The position numbers were made by a program, and so were the translations under genes. A model generated the notes under the pieces. That model was not told the origin of the DNA, did not search any database, and saw nothing but the letters and a program-made list of their open reading frames with translations. From assembly GCA_964443225.1 (NCBI GenBank), contig CAYUCC010000009.1, positions 37,706-101,705 on the forward strand: DNA of 64,000 nucleotides. The letters are read 5' to 3'. This DNA comes from SSC4 sp964443225. GTDB lineage: Bacteria; Chloroflexota; Anaerolineae; SSC4; Amarolineaceae. This document shows, piece after piece, positions 9,001 to 18,202 of the stretch (positions are counted from its first letter, which is position 1; each line of letters starts with the position of its first letter).

Positions 9001-9689
9001 CGCCTGCGGCCGGCCCCACCCCGGTCGCGACTGCGGCGCAGCCGGCGGCAGCCACCAGTTTCACCGCCTCGCTCCGTAGTTTCACACGTGAGCTGGTCGC
9101 CTCGCCCACCCGTCGCCTGGCCCTGGCCATTGCAGCCGGCGTTTTGGTGCTGGCCGCATTGGCCATCCTGCTGGTGCGGATTTCAGCCGCTCCACCTGCC
9201 GGCTGTCCACCCGCCTGCGCCGGACAGGATTTCACCGGCCGTGACTGGCGGCAGGCCGAGCTGGCGGGCGCCGATCTCAGCCAGGCTAACCTTTACGGTG
9301 CGCACCTGTCCGCCGCTGACCTGACCGGTGCGCGGCTGATCAGCGCCACGTTATCCACCGCCGACCTCACCGCCGCCGTGCTGCTGGCGGTCGAAGCGGA
9401 GACAGCCCACTTCGCCGGTGCCGACCTCAGCCGGGCTGACCTGCGGGGGGCTGACCTGCGCGGGGCCAACCTGCGCGGGGCCTTGTTGGCCGGCGCCGAT
9501 GTGACGTCGGCCAACCTGCGCAATGCAACCCTGACCGGTGCCGACCTGACCGGCGCCAACCTTACCGATGCCGACCTGCGCGGGGCCGACCTGGCGGCCG
9601 CGGTGCTGCAAGACGCCGTTCTGGTGGCGGTGCGTCACGATGCAGGCACGCGCTGGCCTTACGGCTTTGCGCCACCGGCAGAGGATTAG
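6006..9689 (+). CDS. STAND ATPase with TPR array, transmembrane segment and pentapeptide-repeat tail
   Basis: This 1227-residue protein starts at ATG 6006 with GAGG 7 nt upstream. Residues 7-50 (FVGREAQL, Walker A GDAGAGKTT at 36-44) and Walker B LLLILDDLQWAD (about 196-207) define an AAA_16/STAND NTPase. From about residue 450 to 930 there are tetratricopeptide-type helical repeats. An Ala/Pro-rich linker (about 940-1020) leads to one transmembrane helix (LALAIAAGVLVLAALAILLV, about 1037-1058). The tail (about 1076-1205) is pentapeptide repeats of the A(D/N)LxxA form, a right-handed quadrilateral beta-helix. There is no DNA-binding domain. The NTPase and TPR part is related to the proteins at 37168 and 39846. 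I infer a membrane-tethered signalling or scaffold protein with the beta-helix on the far side. Its function is unknown. Confidence 0.85.
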   Translation: MDDTRTFVGREAQLLQLDGFLSQALAAPGQVCFVTGDAGAGKTTLATEFMRRAQARQQDLVAAVAMGDPQTGASDPYLIFREVLTLLTGDVDARLAEGTITQEGAQRLQKAVRTSIDCLVEFGPDLIGLLVPGAGLAVQMAKLGIETTKRAGLLDRLTQAPAAAGRDVPGQRGIDQGQIYEQYAKVLNALSQHAPLLLILDDLQWADTSSIDLLFHLARRIEASRIFVIGMYRPAEIALGRGGQRHPLERVVSEIKRYYGDVIIDLDAIAREQGAAFIDALLDTEPNRLDAGFRRALLERTDGNPLFAVELLRDMQEQGAIVRDGQGCWVEGPRLDWSALPARAEGVIESRISRLTADLLEALKLASVQGDAFTAEVVAQIRELNTREFVHQLSDDLEKRHRLVTAQGQQRIGDQRLSQYQFQNRLFQQYLYAGLNPTERAYLHEDIGRALESLYGARADEAATRLAWHFEQAGVPDKGRYYLRRAGEQAAARSAYAEAADYFTRALALTPVEDQAERYALLLGRERAYHMQGNRAAQKQDLDEMTFLAAALTDARLRAEAALERAYFGEATHDYPLARAASEEAIVLAQSAGSAEDELRARMQLGLVLHRQADYAASIAQIELAVNQAHAAGWKPMQAECLRLQGLNHQARGDFARARSVLEQALELFRELGDRRGEGRACSVLAANYREELHFAEARQWYDRALVITRAIGDRRSECIVLNNLGVFATSLGDLAAARDYFGQSSVLAGEIGERMVQGANWVNLSTIERMRGDYGQALAYAQQALELFRAIGTRYGEGHALTRLGHAEVELGNLEAAADAYQQAVDIRRHISEHLYVLESLAGLARVRLAQGNRAQARTDLDEVLTYLAGGGSLEGTEEPFWIYLTCYEALAGHDDARAGELLDEGYRQLMEQADRLGDETARRMFLANIPQHRAIVKAVTGAYPEPAAPAPSPETADDDQTSMRSPEPAMAHAASATTAPAGPAPSAAGPAVAAPAPPAAGPTPVATAAQPAAATSFTASLRSFTRELVASPTRRLALAIAAGVLVLAALAILLVRISAAPPAGCPPACAGQDFTGRDWRQAELAGADLSQANLYGAHLSAADLTGARLISATLSTADLTAAVLLAVEAETAHFAGADLSRADLRGADLRGANLRGALLAGADVTSANLRNATLTGADLTGANLTDADLRGADLAAAVLQDAVLVAVRHDAGTRWPYGFAPPAED

Positions 9690-9692
9690 GCA

Positions 9693-9734
9693 TCGTAAAA
9701 GAATCACTTCCGGCATCATGGCTGGAATTAGCGG
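9693..9734. repeat. Intergenic repeat family GTAAAAGAATnACTTCC, copy 1 (left half)
   Basis: This block (gtaaaagaatcacttccggc..tggctggaatt) aligns with 62181-62215 at about 80 percent identity. Here the right inverted arm of the other copy is missing and a different hairpin (9735-9776) follows. Confidence 0.6.
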
Positions 9735-9776
9735 TTGCACAGTTGCCATCTTTCCAAAAAGATGGCAACTGTGCAA
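9735..9776. terminator. Perfect 19-bp hairpin between convergent genes
   Basis: TTGCACAGTTGCCATCTTT (9735-9753), loop CCAA, then its exact reverse complement (9758-9776). It lies between the stop codons of the STAND gene (9689) and the convergent giant gene (9789). There is no long T tract on either strand, but position and stability suggest a bidirectional transcription stop. It could also be part of a palindromic mobile element. Confidence 0.6.
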
Positions 9777-9788
9777 TCGAGTGACCCA

Positions 9789-12700
9789 CTACGGCACCGT
9801 CACCCCCGTCAAATTCCACATCGTGGTCGTTGTGCTGGTCGAGTTGCTGCTGGTCTGCGTCAGGCTGTCACTGCCCTGCAGCCGGCCGTGCGGCGCCGAG
9901 GCCGGCCACGGGCGCAGGTCGGTCAGAACCACCTGCCGGACGACATAAGGCCCGTAGTTGGTCGCCTGGACCGTATAGGTCAACGGCGTCGTGGCCAGCA
10001 CGGGGTCGAACGGGCCGCTGTAGGCGGGTGGAAAGCTCGGCGTCGAGAGCGTGAGCACCAGCCCAGACCGCTCCGGCAAGACCGGATCGCCGCTCCGGGA
10101 AGGGGGAATGACGCAGCCAGGCGTGGTGAGCCAGGGGTCATAGAGTACGTTGCTGCTGACCGCATCGCCCGTGCCAGGCCCCACCCCGCTCGGCCCGCTG
10201 GCGTCGCCCCACCAGTTATCGCGTGCGTCCATCATGCTGGCCGTCGTGTTGCGTAATCCGTAGCCGACGTTGCCGGCGATCGAGGCGCCGCTCACGAAGA
10301 ACGTTCCGCCGGTCACATAGAGACCATAGTTGCTGTTGATCGTGGCCTCGCCGCAGCTCATGCTCACCTGACCACCATTGACCCGCAGACCATACCCGGC
10401 GTTGTCGGTCAGCGTTGCGTTGGTCAGGGTTACCACGCTGCTGCCCCCGGTGACGTAGACTCCGTAATCGTTCGTCGAACCGCCATTGTCAATGACAATC
10501 GAATCGCCGATGTGCAGGTGGCTGTTGTCGGCGTAAAGACCATAATCAACGTACTGGTAAACGCCGTTCGTGGCCTGTACACGGCGTACGGTGCTGTGCT
10601 CGATGCGCAGCTCGCCGGTCAGCACGTTGCGCGCCGCAATGTTGGAACCAGGAGAAGTGCCCGGCTCCCCCAGGATCGAATTGCCGTTGCCGCCGTAACG
10701 CACCGTGGCGTAATCCAGATGCCCCGTCCCGCCATCGAACACCAGCCCCTGCCACTGGTCAGGCCCGCTGTCCGNNNNNNNNNNNNNNNNNNNNNNNNNN
10801 NNNNNNNNNNNNNNNNNNNNNNNNNNNNNNNNNNNNNNNNNNNNNNNNNNNNNNNNNNNNNNNNNNNNNNNNNNGAAGTGCCCGCCTCCCCCAGGATCGA
10901 ATTGCCGTTGCCGCCGTAACGCACCGTGGTGTAGTCCAGATGCCCCGTCCCGCCATCGAACACCAACCCCTGCCACTGGTCACCCCCGCTGTCGAGATTG
11001 GAAGTCAACGTGATTGGCTGCGTGACATCGCCGACCGCCTCGAGATGACCGAGCACGCGCAGTTCCGCGCTGCTGGTGCCTTTGACGATCGTGTCTGGCA
11101 GAATCGTCAGCGTGACGCCGGCCGGCACGATCACATCCCCACTCAGGATGACCGAGCCGGCCCAGGTCGTATTGCCGGGCAACGTGCCGCTGACGTTCAA
11201 CGAAGGAACAGTGATGGCAGCCGTGGCCTGGTTATCCAGCAGGTAATTGTCGGATGCATCGCTGGCGACGCTCACGCCAATTTGGATCGATCCGGCGCGC
11301 TGCACGACGCCAGTGACGGTTACAGTCGCAGCCGCGCCTGGGTTGAGTACGCCCAGGGCGCAGGTCAGCGCAGCGCCGTTGACCTGGCAGCTGCCCTGGC
11401 TCGGCGTGACCGCTTGCACCTGCAGCCCATCACCTGGCAGGGCGCCGCTCAGGGTCGTGTTTGGCGCCGCGTTTGGACCGGCGTTGTTGATGGTGAAAGT
11501 AAAGGTTGCTGTCGCAAAGATCTGGGCTGGATCCGGTGTCGCCGCAGCCTGGACACTCAACTCGGCCGCCGGCGGAGGCGGTGGCGGCGGCACCAGGCTG
11601 ATCACCAGCGGGGAAGTCCAGGTTGTGTTGCCGCCGGTGTCGCTGGCCCGCGCCTGTACGGTGAAGGTTCCCTGGGCCAGGGGCGGCGCTGTGAAACGAT
11701 ACTCGAACGGGAACGCGCCATCTGTGACCACCTTCTGACCATCCACGTAGAACTCGACGTTGCGCACCTGCACATCGTCGCTCACCTGCGCAGCAATCCA
11801 GACGGGCGAGCCAGCCGGCGCTTGCGCCGGATTCAGCGGGAAACTGGCTGCCAGGCTCAGCGACGGCGGCGCACCCAGGTTGTCGTAGGCGAGATAGTTC
11901 ACAACCTGCAGGCCAGACTGGTTGTCAGCCACGTAAGCCAGGCCATTGTAGATGGCGGACGCACGGGTATTACCCGGCGTGACGTAGGTTCCGAGCAGGG
12001 CGTTGGTTTGCGTCGGATCGCTCACGTCATAGATGGAAATGTTGCTCGGCGCGCCGGTGCCGTTTGGCCCCACCGCAGCCACACCCAGGCCGGAACCGTT
12101 GGGCACCAGGTGCTGCCAGCCAAACGCACTGGTGTTTCCCGCTGCAATCAGCGCGAGGTTGGCTGGGTTGGTGATGTCGAAGGTATTGAAACCCTTGCCA
12201 TGCACCGAGTAGAGCGTGTCGACGCCCGCAAACAGACGGCTGTTGGCGCTGGCAACGTAGGGCGACATGGCGAGACTGGTTGGATTCAATTGGCTGCCGT
12301 CGAGCAAGATCGCGTAGACGCGCGCGCTGGTCAACTCGAACAGGTAATTGCCGCTGACACTCAGGTCGCGCACGGCGGTCGCCTGCGGCGTGACCTGGGA
12401 GACAACTTGCCCATTGCTGGCATCCACGGCCACGACAGCGCCATTGGCCAGACCGGCGTAGACCAGGTCTCCGCTCGCCGCGACCGCGGCGACATTGCTG
12501 CCCAACGTGACCTGACTGCGGATGAAGGCCAGCGAGGGATCGTTCACATCCAGGATGGCCAGCCCGGATGCGCCGTCTGCCACAGCCACAAAACCGATGC
12601 CGCAGGCGACGCGTAAGGCGCTGCCGGGGGTATTGATCTGGCGCAGAATGACCGGGTGACTGCCGGTGTAAGGGCGGAACAGCGCTACGCCGGCTGTGCC

Positions 12701-15700
12701 GTCGGCGACCGCCACCAGGTCGTTGAGCGCACACACATCCAATGCGTTGCCCGGCGTATCGGCGCTGGCGATGATGCCAATTTGCGTCGGCAGACCGCTG
12801 AGCGGGTCGGTGCCCTGCAGCAGCTCGGCGTGATCGCCAATGCCGTCGCCGTCTGTGTCTGGATTGTTGGACGAGGTGCCAACAACCATTTCGGCCAGGT
12901 CGGGTAGGCCATCGCTATCGCTGTCGGTGGCATCGTCAAGGGAATAGAACAACACCGATGGAATCTCGGTCGTCCGTCCGGCCGGCGCCGAAACGAACGC
13001 GACGCTGCCAAACATCAGTGTGAAGGGATTGATCAACCGTAACTCGAACGAGGTGCGGGGCGTGATAGAAGCAACGGCCAACCGGCCGGCGCCGTTCAGG
13101 CGTCCACGCTGGATGCTCCCGCTGACAGCATCACGCAGCAGATAGTAGGTGTGACTGCGCTCACCTGGCGCCACTCCGTTGACCAGACTGGGGTAGAGGG
13201 CGTTCAGGTAATCGTTGGCGGCGCCGCCCAGGCTCAACTCCTGGATACTCAACGTATCGAGGCGGTGACCGTACGTATCCAGGCGCGAGAGCGCTGCCCC
13301 AAGCTGATCGCGATCAATGAAATCGCTGGCGCCGGCCTGGGCATGGGTATAGATGCCCTGTCCCCAACGCTGGACAGTGCGATTGATGTATCCGGCCAGG
13401 GCTTCGATGTCGCTGGCGTCGATGTGTGATGGGCGCGGCGCAGCCTGAATGACGCTGACCTCAGCCGCTGTGATGAGCCGGCCGTCGTCCGACGTGGTCG
13501 ACATGGCCGCATGCACTTCGTCGAACATGTCAGACAACAGTGAGATGGTTTGCTGCAAACTGGCCAGATCGCCGCCCGTCCACACGGGCGATCCCCAAAT
13601 GATCGTATAGTAGTCAGCTGATGCCTGTGCATAACCCAGATGCGCCTGGAAGCTCATTGTTTCGACGTCAGAGATCGAATTCCATCGTTTGGGGGTGGCA
13701 TAGAGAATGCGACCGTTGGCGTCCAGGCCGTTATGGGTCAACAGGTTGTTGGCGTCCCAATTGGCGTCACCGCCAGGCAGGCCGGGGTCAATGCGCTCCA
13801 TGCTGACTCGCTCGTCCAGATTGCCGCCCGGCCACGGCCCACTGGCAGCATTCACGACATCCACCACGACGCCGCCGGCGTCGAGCAGGGTCAGCGATTC
13901 GCCGTAGGTGCTGAGGGCGCCGCTGAAGATTTGATCGGCGGCGACGTCGGCCACCGCGTTGTCGGTGTCGCGTTCGAGCAGGAAGAAACCATTGCCGGCG
14001 ATGGCGCCCGCCAGGACGATCATGGGTGAGCCGTTGTTGCCAATCAGATGCCAGCCCGTCAGGTCAACCGGCGCCGCGCCGTTGTTGTACAGCTCGATCC
14101 ATTGGTGGTCGGCCGATGCCGCTGTACCCATCCATGCCACTTCGTTGATCACCACAGCCGGGGGCGTGGGAACCGGCGGGGGGGTGACCCGCGGCGTTGG
14201 GGTGAGCGTACGTGTGGCGGTGGGGGTGGGCGTATGGGTGCGGGTAGGCGTGGGCGTCGGAGTCTGAGCGGGCGTATCGGTTGGCGTCGCGGTTGGTTCT
14301 GGGGTGGGGGTCCAGGTGGGCGTGGGCGTCGGAGTAAGAGCGGGCGTATTGGTTGGCGTCGCGGTTGGTCCTGGGGTAGGGGTCCAGGTGGGCGTATTGG
14401 TCTCTACGGGCGTCGGGGTATCGGTGGGTGTGTTGGTCGGTGGCGGAGTCGAGGTGTGAGTGGGGGTCCAGGTGGGCGTGTTGGTATCTACGGGCGTTGG
14501 GGTGTACGTGGGCGTATTGGTATCCACGGGCGTCGGAGTATCGGTGGGTGTGTTAGTCGGCGGCGGCGTCGGGGTATCGGTGGGCGTGTTGGTTGGCGCC
14601 GGCGTTGGGGTATCGGTCGGTTCTGGTGTGTCGGTTGGCGGCGGCGGCGGTGGCGGTGGTGGTGCGGGTGGTTGGGGACAACTGCACGCGTCTGCGACGC
14701 CGGACGCGCCCAGAAAACAGGTCGTTGGCGCTCCCGCGAAAGGGATGCAGCCGGCAAGTGTGCCGAGCGCATTATTCTGCAGAGAGCCCCAACAGGCGCT
14801 ATCCGATGTGTAAGGATCGTTGATCACAGCGACCCAACAGTCCCGGCCGGTCGCGCCTGTGTTGTAGAGTGCACCGCCAACGCAGCCCAGCGGCAGCAGG
14901 GTGGCAGCGCAGTCGATTGCAGCAGTGGCGGCAGCGTAGCCACAGTTGAAAAGAAACTGATCGCTTTCACAGGCGCCTGGCGGCGGGACGGCGCCCGGTG
15001 AGGTGCCGGGCATGGTGCCGTGCCAACCGGGCGCCAACACACCCTCACCCGGATTGGTGCACACCAGACTCCCGTCAGCCGTCGTCGTCATGGCAGCCGC
15101 AATCTCGAATTCGCCGGTGTCGTGGTTGAAACTCCAGAGCGCGCTTTCAGCGCCAGGCGCCAATGGCTGGCCGGTGGCCGGTTGGGGCAGGTTGGGAAAA
15201 CAGATAGGCACAGGCAGGTCGAAGTTGCTCGGTCCGTTGGTTTGAATCGTGATCACCAACGGCAGGCTCAATCCGGGCGGCAGCGGCCCAGGCAGGCGGT
15301 CGGCCGGCACAGGCGCAATCCCGACAGAGCCGCCGCGGGTGCCGTTGTCGCTGAAGAGATTGTTGGGCGGCATGACCAGCAGCGTTCCGGCCAGTTCCGG
15401 ATGTTGGTTCAACACCGACGCAGCAAACGTGACAGAAACCGTCTGGCTGGCGCTGACAACTTGCAGTGTGTCTGGCGGCACCAGCGGCAGGTAGATGTTG
15501 CCAATGTGCGTGGTTTGGCCAGGGACTGATGTCCATCGTTTGCCGACGAAGGGGTAGTAAGCGCCAGGTGGGACGCCCTGCGTCACGGTGCGCCCATCGA
15601 TGTGTACGAAGAAATCGCCGGCGGGCGCAGGATTCAGACAGAAATCGCCCGCAGCGTCGGTCACGGCGCGCAGTGTGGCTTCGCGACCGTCCACCGTCAC

Positions 15701-16723
15701 CGTCACATTGGCCAATGGCGTGTCAACAGATTCACCATCCGGCCCCAGGGCCAATTCGGAGGCGTAGACGCGGCCGCAGACAATGGTGCCGGGAATGATC
15801 GTCAAACTGAGCGTATCGAACTCGATGACGCCCAGGCCGCCAGGTTGCCCATCGCCATCGGCGTCCACGGCATAACCGGATTCGTCGGCCAGGGCGTCGC
15901 CGTTGATTGTCACCCGCACGCGCGTACTGGCGGGCAGGTCCTCATCGTAGAAGACCGTCACCGTTTTGGCGTCGGCCGAAACGTAGAGGTGATAGGCCAG
16001 GGATTGGCCAGAGTATGTTGCCGTGAAGTTGGAGGACAGCACACCGGCAATGTCGATCGGCTGATTGAAGGCGATGATGGTTTCGCGTGTGACGGCGACA
16101 TTGGCCTCGCCGTGCATGGGACTGGTGCGTACGACGGTGGTCAACGTACGCTGCCAGGCCTGCGCCACCATTATGATGTCGTTGATGTCTATGACCTGAT
16201 CGTGATTGACATCACTGGCAGCGCAGCCGGGGGCGCTGGGCGGTTGCAGCCAACACCCTGTCACCTGTTGGATGTCACGAATGTCGACGAACCCATCATC
16301 GTTGACATCGGGATCGACCGGCGTCAACGGCGCCTGAGCCAGACCCACCGAAACCACCGCAGAAACCACCCATTCCGGCACGAACGAGCGCCAGTTGCGC
16401 AGGTCATGCGGCGAGGGTTGGAGAACGGGCCACATCAGAACCGCAATGAACAGCGGCGCTGCGGCAACCACGACTACGAATAACCAACGCAGGGATTTCC
16501 AGCGTTTGCCGGCGGCTGGTGCGGGGACACGGGCCGTTCGGCCAGGGACACGCAGCGCCAGCCAGAAACTGGCCGCCGTGATTGCGACGATCAGCACCAA
16601 CAGCACTTCAGCTGCATAGGTCGCTCCGGTGGGAACCACTTCCTGATGCGCCGCAGGGCGCACCGCCATCCATAAAATGGCGACAATCATCAACACAGAA
16701 ACGAACCTGAGCCAGGATTTCAT
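9789..16723 (-). CDS. Giant multidomain surface protein (dockerin, LTD, LVIVD, DUF11, beta-helix); interrupted by assembly gap
   Basis: The start is ATG 16723 with GGGAGGGG 7 nt upstream; the stop is TAG 9791-9789. The gene crosses the N run at 10775-10874 within near-identical repeats, so frame and length there are unknown; at least 2,270 residues are present. In order: membrane-spanning N-terminal segments (about 1-115), a dockerin pair (DVNDDGFVDIRDIQ..DVNHDQVIDINDII, about 135-190), an Ig-like domain (SPMHGEANVAVTRETIIAFNQPI), a carboxypeptidase-regulatory-like domain, a Cys-containing region, a Pro/Thr linker (about 690-850), a lamin-tail domain (VVINEVAWMG..WIELYNNG), TSP3-like DSDSDGLPDLAE repeats, an LVIVD-type beta-propeller region, an Ig-like module, DUF11 (AELSVQAAATPDPA), and right-handed beta-helix repeats with GLVFDGGTGHLDY. 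It is probably an exported adhesin or scaffold. Confidence 0.8.
10775..10874. other. Assembly gap (100 N)
   Basis: Exactly 100 unknown bases, the usual placeholder for a scaffold gap of unknown size. The 120 bp on each side are almost identical, so the gap lies in a tandem repeat of the giant surface gene and probably hides one or more collapsed repeat units. Confidence 0.98.
14160..14660 (-). repeat. Pro/Thr-rich linker-coding tandem repeats
   Basis: Within the giant surface gene, short units encode PTxTPTxTNTPTxTPTP-type sequence on the minus strand. This is a typical flexible, extracellular, possibly glycosylated linker between domains. The DNA repeats are irregular and have no spacer structure. 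Confidence 0.9.
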
Positions 16724-16750
16724 GATTCCCCTCCCAAAGGACTCTCCTTA

Positions 16751-16777
16751 CAGTTGCATGCAGTTGTATGCAGTTGG
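16751..16777. promoter_or_regulatory. Three helically phased 10-bp repeats upstream of the giant gene
   Basis: CAGTTGCATG, CAGTTGTATG and CAGTTG follow each other with an exact 10-bp period, so the same face of the helix is presented three times. They lie 28-54 bp upstream of ATG 16723, in the 63-bp space after the preceding membrane-protein gene. This could be a regulator-binding array; no known factor is recognised. Confidence 0.4.
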
Positions 16778-16786
16778 GTCAACATC

Positions 16787-16987
16787 TCACGGCAGGTTAT
16801 TCTTTGGCAGGCCCTTGGTTCGGCGCGGACGCTGATAGTCAGGCAGCCGGGGAATGCGCAGAGCAAAGTATAGAGCCGCCACCGCAGCTGCCAGAAACAG
16901 GAGCATGATCAGAACTTCTAGCGGGCCGGGCGATTTGGTGGGATAGTGAAACAACACCGGCAAATTGGAAAGAGCAAGCAGTGTCAT
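16787..16987 (-). CDS. Small membrane protein (66 aa)
   Basis: It starts at ATG 16987, overlapping the stop of the upstream gene in an ATGA junction (4 bp), which implies translational coupling. Residues about 24-43 (LEVLIMLLFLAAAVAALYFAL) form one transmembrane helix, followed by a basic cytoplasmic-type tail (RPRRTKGLPKNNLP). No family is recognised. The last codons are encoded by DNA resembling the right arm of the intergenic repeat at 62227-62250, so a repeat insertion may have supplied the present C-terminus. It probably works with the 180-residue membrane protein encoded just before it. Confidence 0.6.
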   Translation of the reverse strand: MTLLALSNLPVLFHYPTKSPGPLEVLIMLLFLAAAVAALYFALRIPRLPDYQRPRRTKGLPKNNLP

Positions 16988-17526
16988 GAGTTCACTGCTC
17001 CCTCTGCGGGTGCCGCGGGGACAACACCGATGCGCAGGCCTTCCCAGGGACGAAACGCAAGATAGGTGATGATCAGGGCCGTGGTCACCACTGTGTTGAG
17101 ATAGTAGTGGTATTCCACCACCGGCAGCAGCCAGCCCAAAATGCCCGGTGTTGGCGAGTTCATGCCTTGTAGATACTGGGTCACGCGCACGACATGTTCC
17201 GCCACGTGGAAACTCTGGAACAGAAACAAAAAGGCGAGCAGAGGGTCGCCTATTGAACTGGCCCGCCAAATGCCGGGATTGCGCCGGTAAATGACCCAGG
17301 TGGCCAGAAGTGTAAAAAGCAGCGCCAGGTTGTAGAACAAATGGATCCACTCGAAGTCGAACCAGACGCCCAAGAGGCCTGGGTAACGGTTGAGGTGCCA
17401 GATGTATTTCTGGAGCATCTGTGAAAGGTGTTCCAGGTTGTGAAACGCCTGGATCGGCAACATCGCGCTGAACGTCAAAAAACCAAGCAACGCTGGTTCT
17501 CGTAGCCAGGGTCGGTTGAACATCAT
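16984..17526 (-). CDS. Polytopic membrane protein, unknown function (180 aa)
   Basis: This 180-residue protein has about four or five hydrophobic helices (ALLGFLTFSAMLPIQAF, IHLFYNLALLFTLLATWVIY, PLLAFLFLFQSFHVAEHVV, VVTTALIITYLAF). Conserved-looking His residues lie in or next to the helices (FHNLEHLSQM, FHVAEHVVRV, VEYHYY). Repeated HxxxH patterns in membrane helices suggest metal or haem binding, but this is inference. ATG 17526 is followed by a second ATG at 17523; GGAGG lies about 5 nt before the first. It overlaps the 66-residue membrane gene by 4 bp. No family is recognised with confidence. Confidence 0.75.
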   Translation of the reverse strand: MMFNRPWLREPALLGFLTFSAMLPIQAFHNLEHLSQMLQKYIWHLNRYPGLLGVWFDFEWIHLFYNLALLFTLLATWVIYRRNPGIWRASSIGDPLLAFLFLFQSFHVAEHVVRVTQYLQGMNSPTPGILGWLLPVVEYHYYLNTVVTTALIITYLAFRPWEGLRIGVVPAAPAEGAVNS

Positions 17527-17742
17527 CCCTCCTTGACAATCGTTGATTCAGATGAGCTTACGCGACGCGCACAATGGCGTTTGGATCTGGACCATACAAC
17601 CAAATCGTTTAGAGATCGTAAATTGGGTACAATGTTGCCAACTTTTGTATCGGAAAGCGATACCCACTGCCGCTCATTTTGTGCTTTAATGAGGGCGCGG
17701 CAATCATCGCGCGGCAGTTTAACCAAGCACAAGGAGAGTCGT

Positions 17743-18110
17743 CATGCAGCGCAAGTTTCGTTTCGTCATGGTATCAATCGTATTACTCGTCCTCGGCCTG
17801 TTGATCGGCCCTGCCGGCGGCCGGCGACGATCCCTCAGCGCTGGTGAGCGAGCGACCCGAAGCCAGCGATAGCGTGCACCCAACGCCGGGCGATTACCTG
17901 CTGGTAGTGGTCACGGGCATGCTGGCCCAGGTGCGGGTCGCGCCGGGTGCGGAGGGCCTGGCACCCGGCGAGCGGTTGGTGATGGACGACGTTCCTGGCC
18001 GGTTGAAGGCGGCGGGCGAGGGCGCCAACCCCGGCATGGTCTTCGCCCGCGCCCTCAAGGCTCGGCCTGACGAGGACGGCCTGGTCTGGGCGCTGATCAC
18101 GCCGCAGTGA
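17743..18110 (+). pseudogene. Small secreted protein gene with an apparent frameshift
   Basis: ATG 17743 follows AGGAGAG at good spacing and opens a clear signal peptide (MQRKFRFVMVSIVLLVLGLL). That frame stops at 17871. A second frame, joining around 17815-17830, continues AGDDPSALVSERPEASDSVHPTPGDYLLVVVTGMLAQVRVAPGAEGL to the stop at 18110. Joining the two gives a coherent exported protein of about 120 residues. The switch falls in GCCGGCGGCCGGCG, a sequence prone to slippage and assembly error. It is either a recent one-base indel or a sequencing error. No function is recognised; it stands alone between a divergent membrane operon and the radical SAM gene. Confidence 0.6.
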
Positions 18111-18142
18111 GCGGAGGAGGTACGCTGAAGGTGGGGCCCATT

Positions 18143-18170
18143 TTGGAACGCGCGGCATTTGTGGTAGGAT
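18143..18170 (+). promoter_or_regulatory. Sigma70-type promoter for the radical SAM gene
   Basis: TTGGAA (18143-18148), a 16-nt spacer and TAGGAT (18165-18170), 33 bp before ATG 18203. The match is moderate. Confidence 0.45.
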
Positions 18171-18202
18171 TCAACCGCGCGATCCTTAGACTTGGAGGCC
18201 CT

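Noticed and set aside
6006..9689. Antiphage Avs-type defence STAND
   Set aside because: No effector nuclease or protease domain is present and no defence neighbours are seen; a signalling role is at least as likely.
16787..17539. Single 250-codon minus-strand gene
   Set aside because: Its first two thirds are out of frame with the clear 180-residue membrane protein; only the last 66 codons are protein-like.
17533..17742. Short frames in the divergent region before 17743
   Set aside because: They read through putative promoter DNA, are Arg/Ser-rich and lack ribosome-binding sites. A small GTATCG-GAAAG-CGATAC hairpin (17647-17663) is present but has no clear role.
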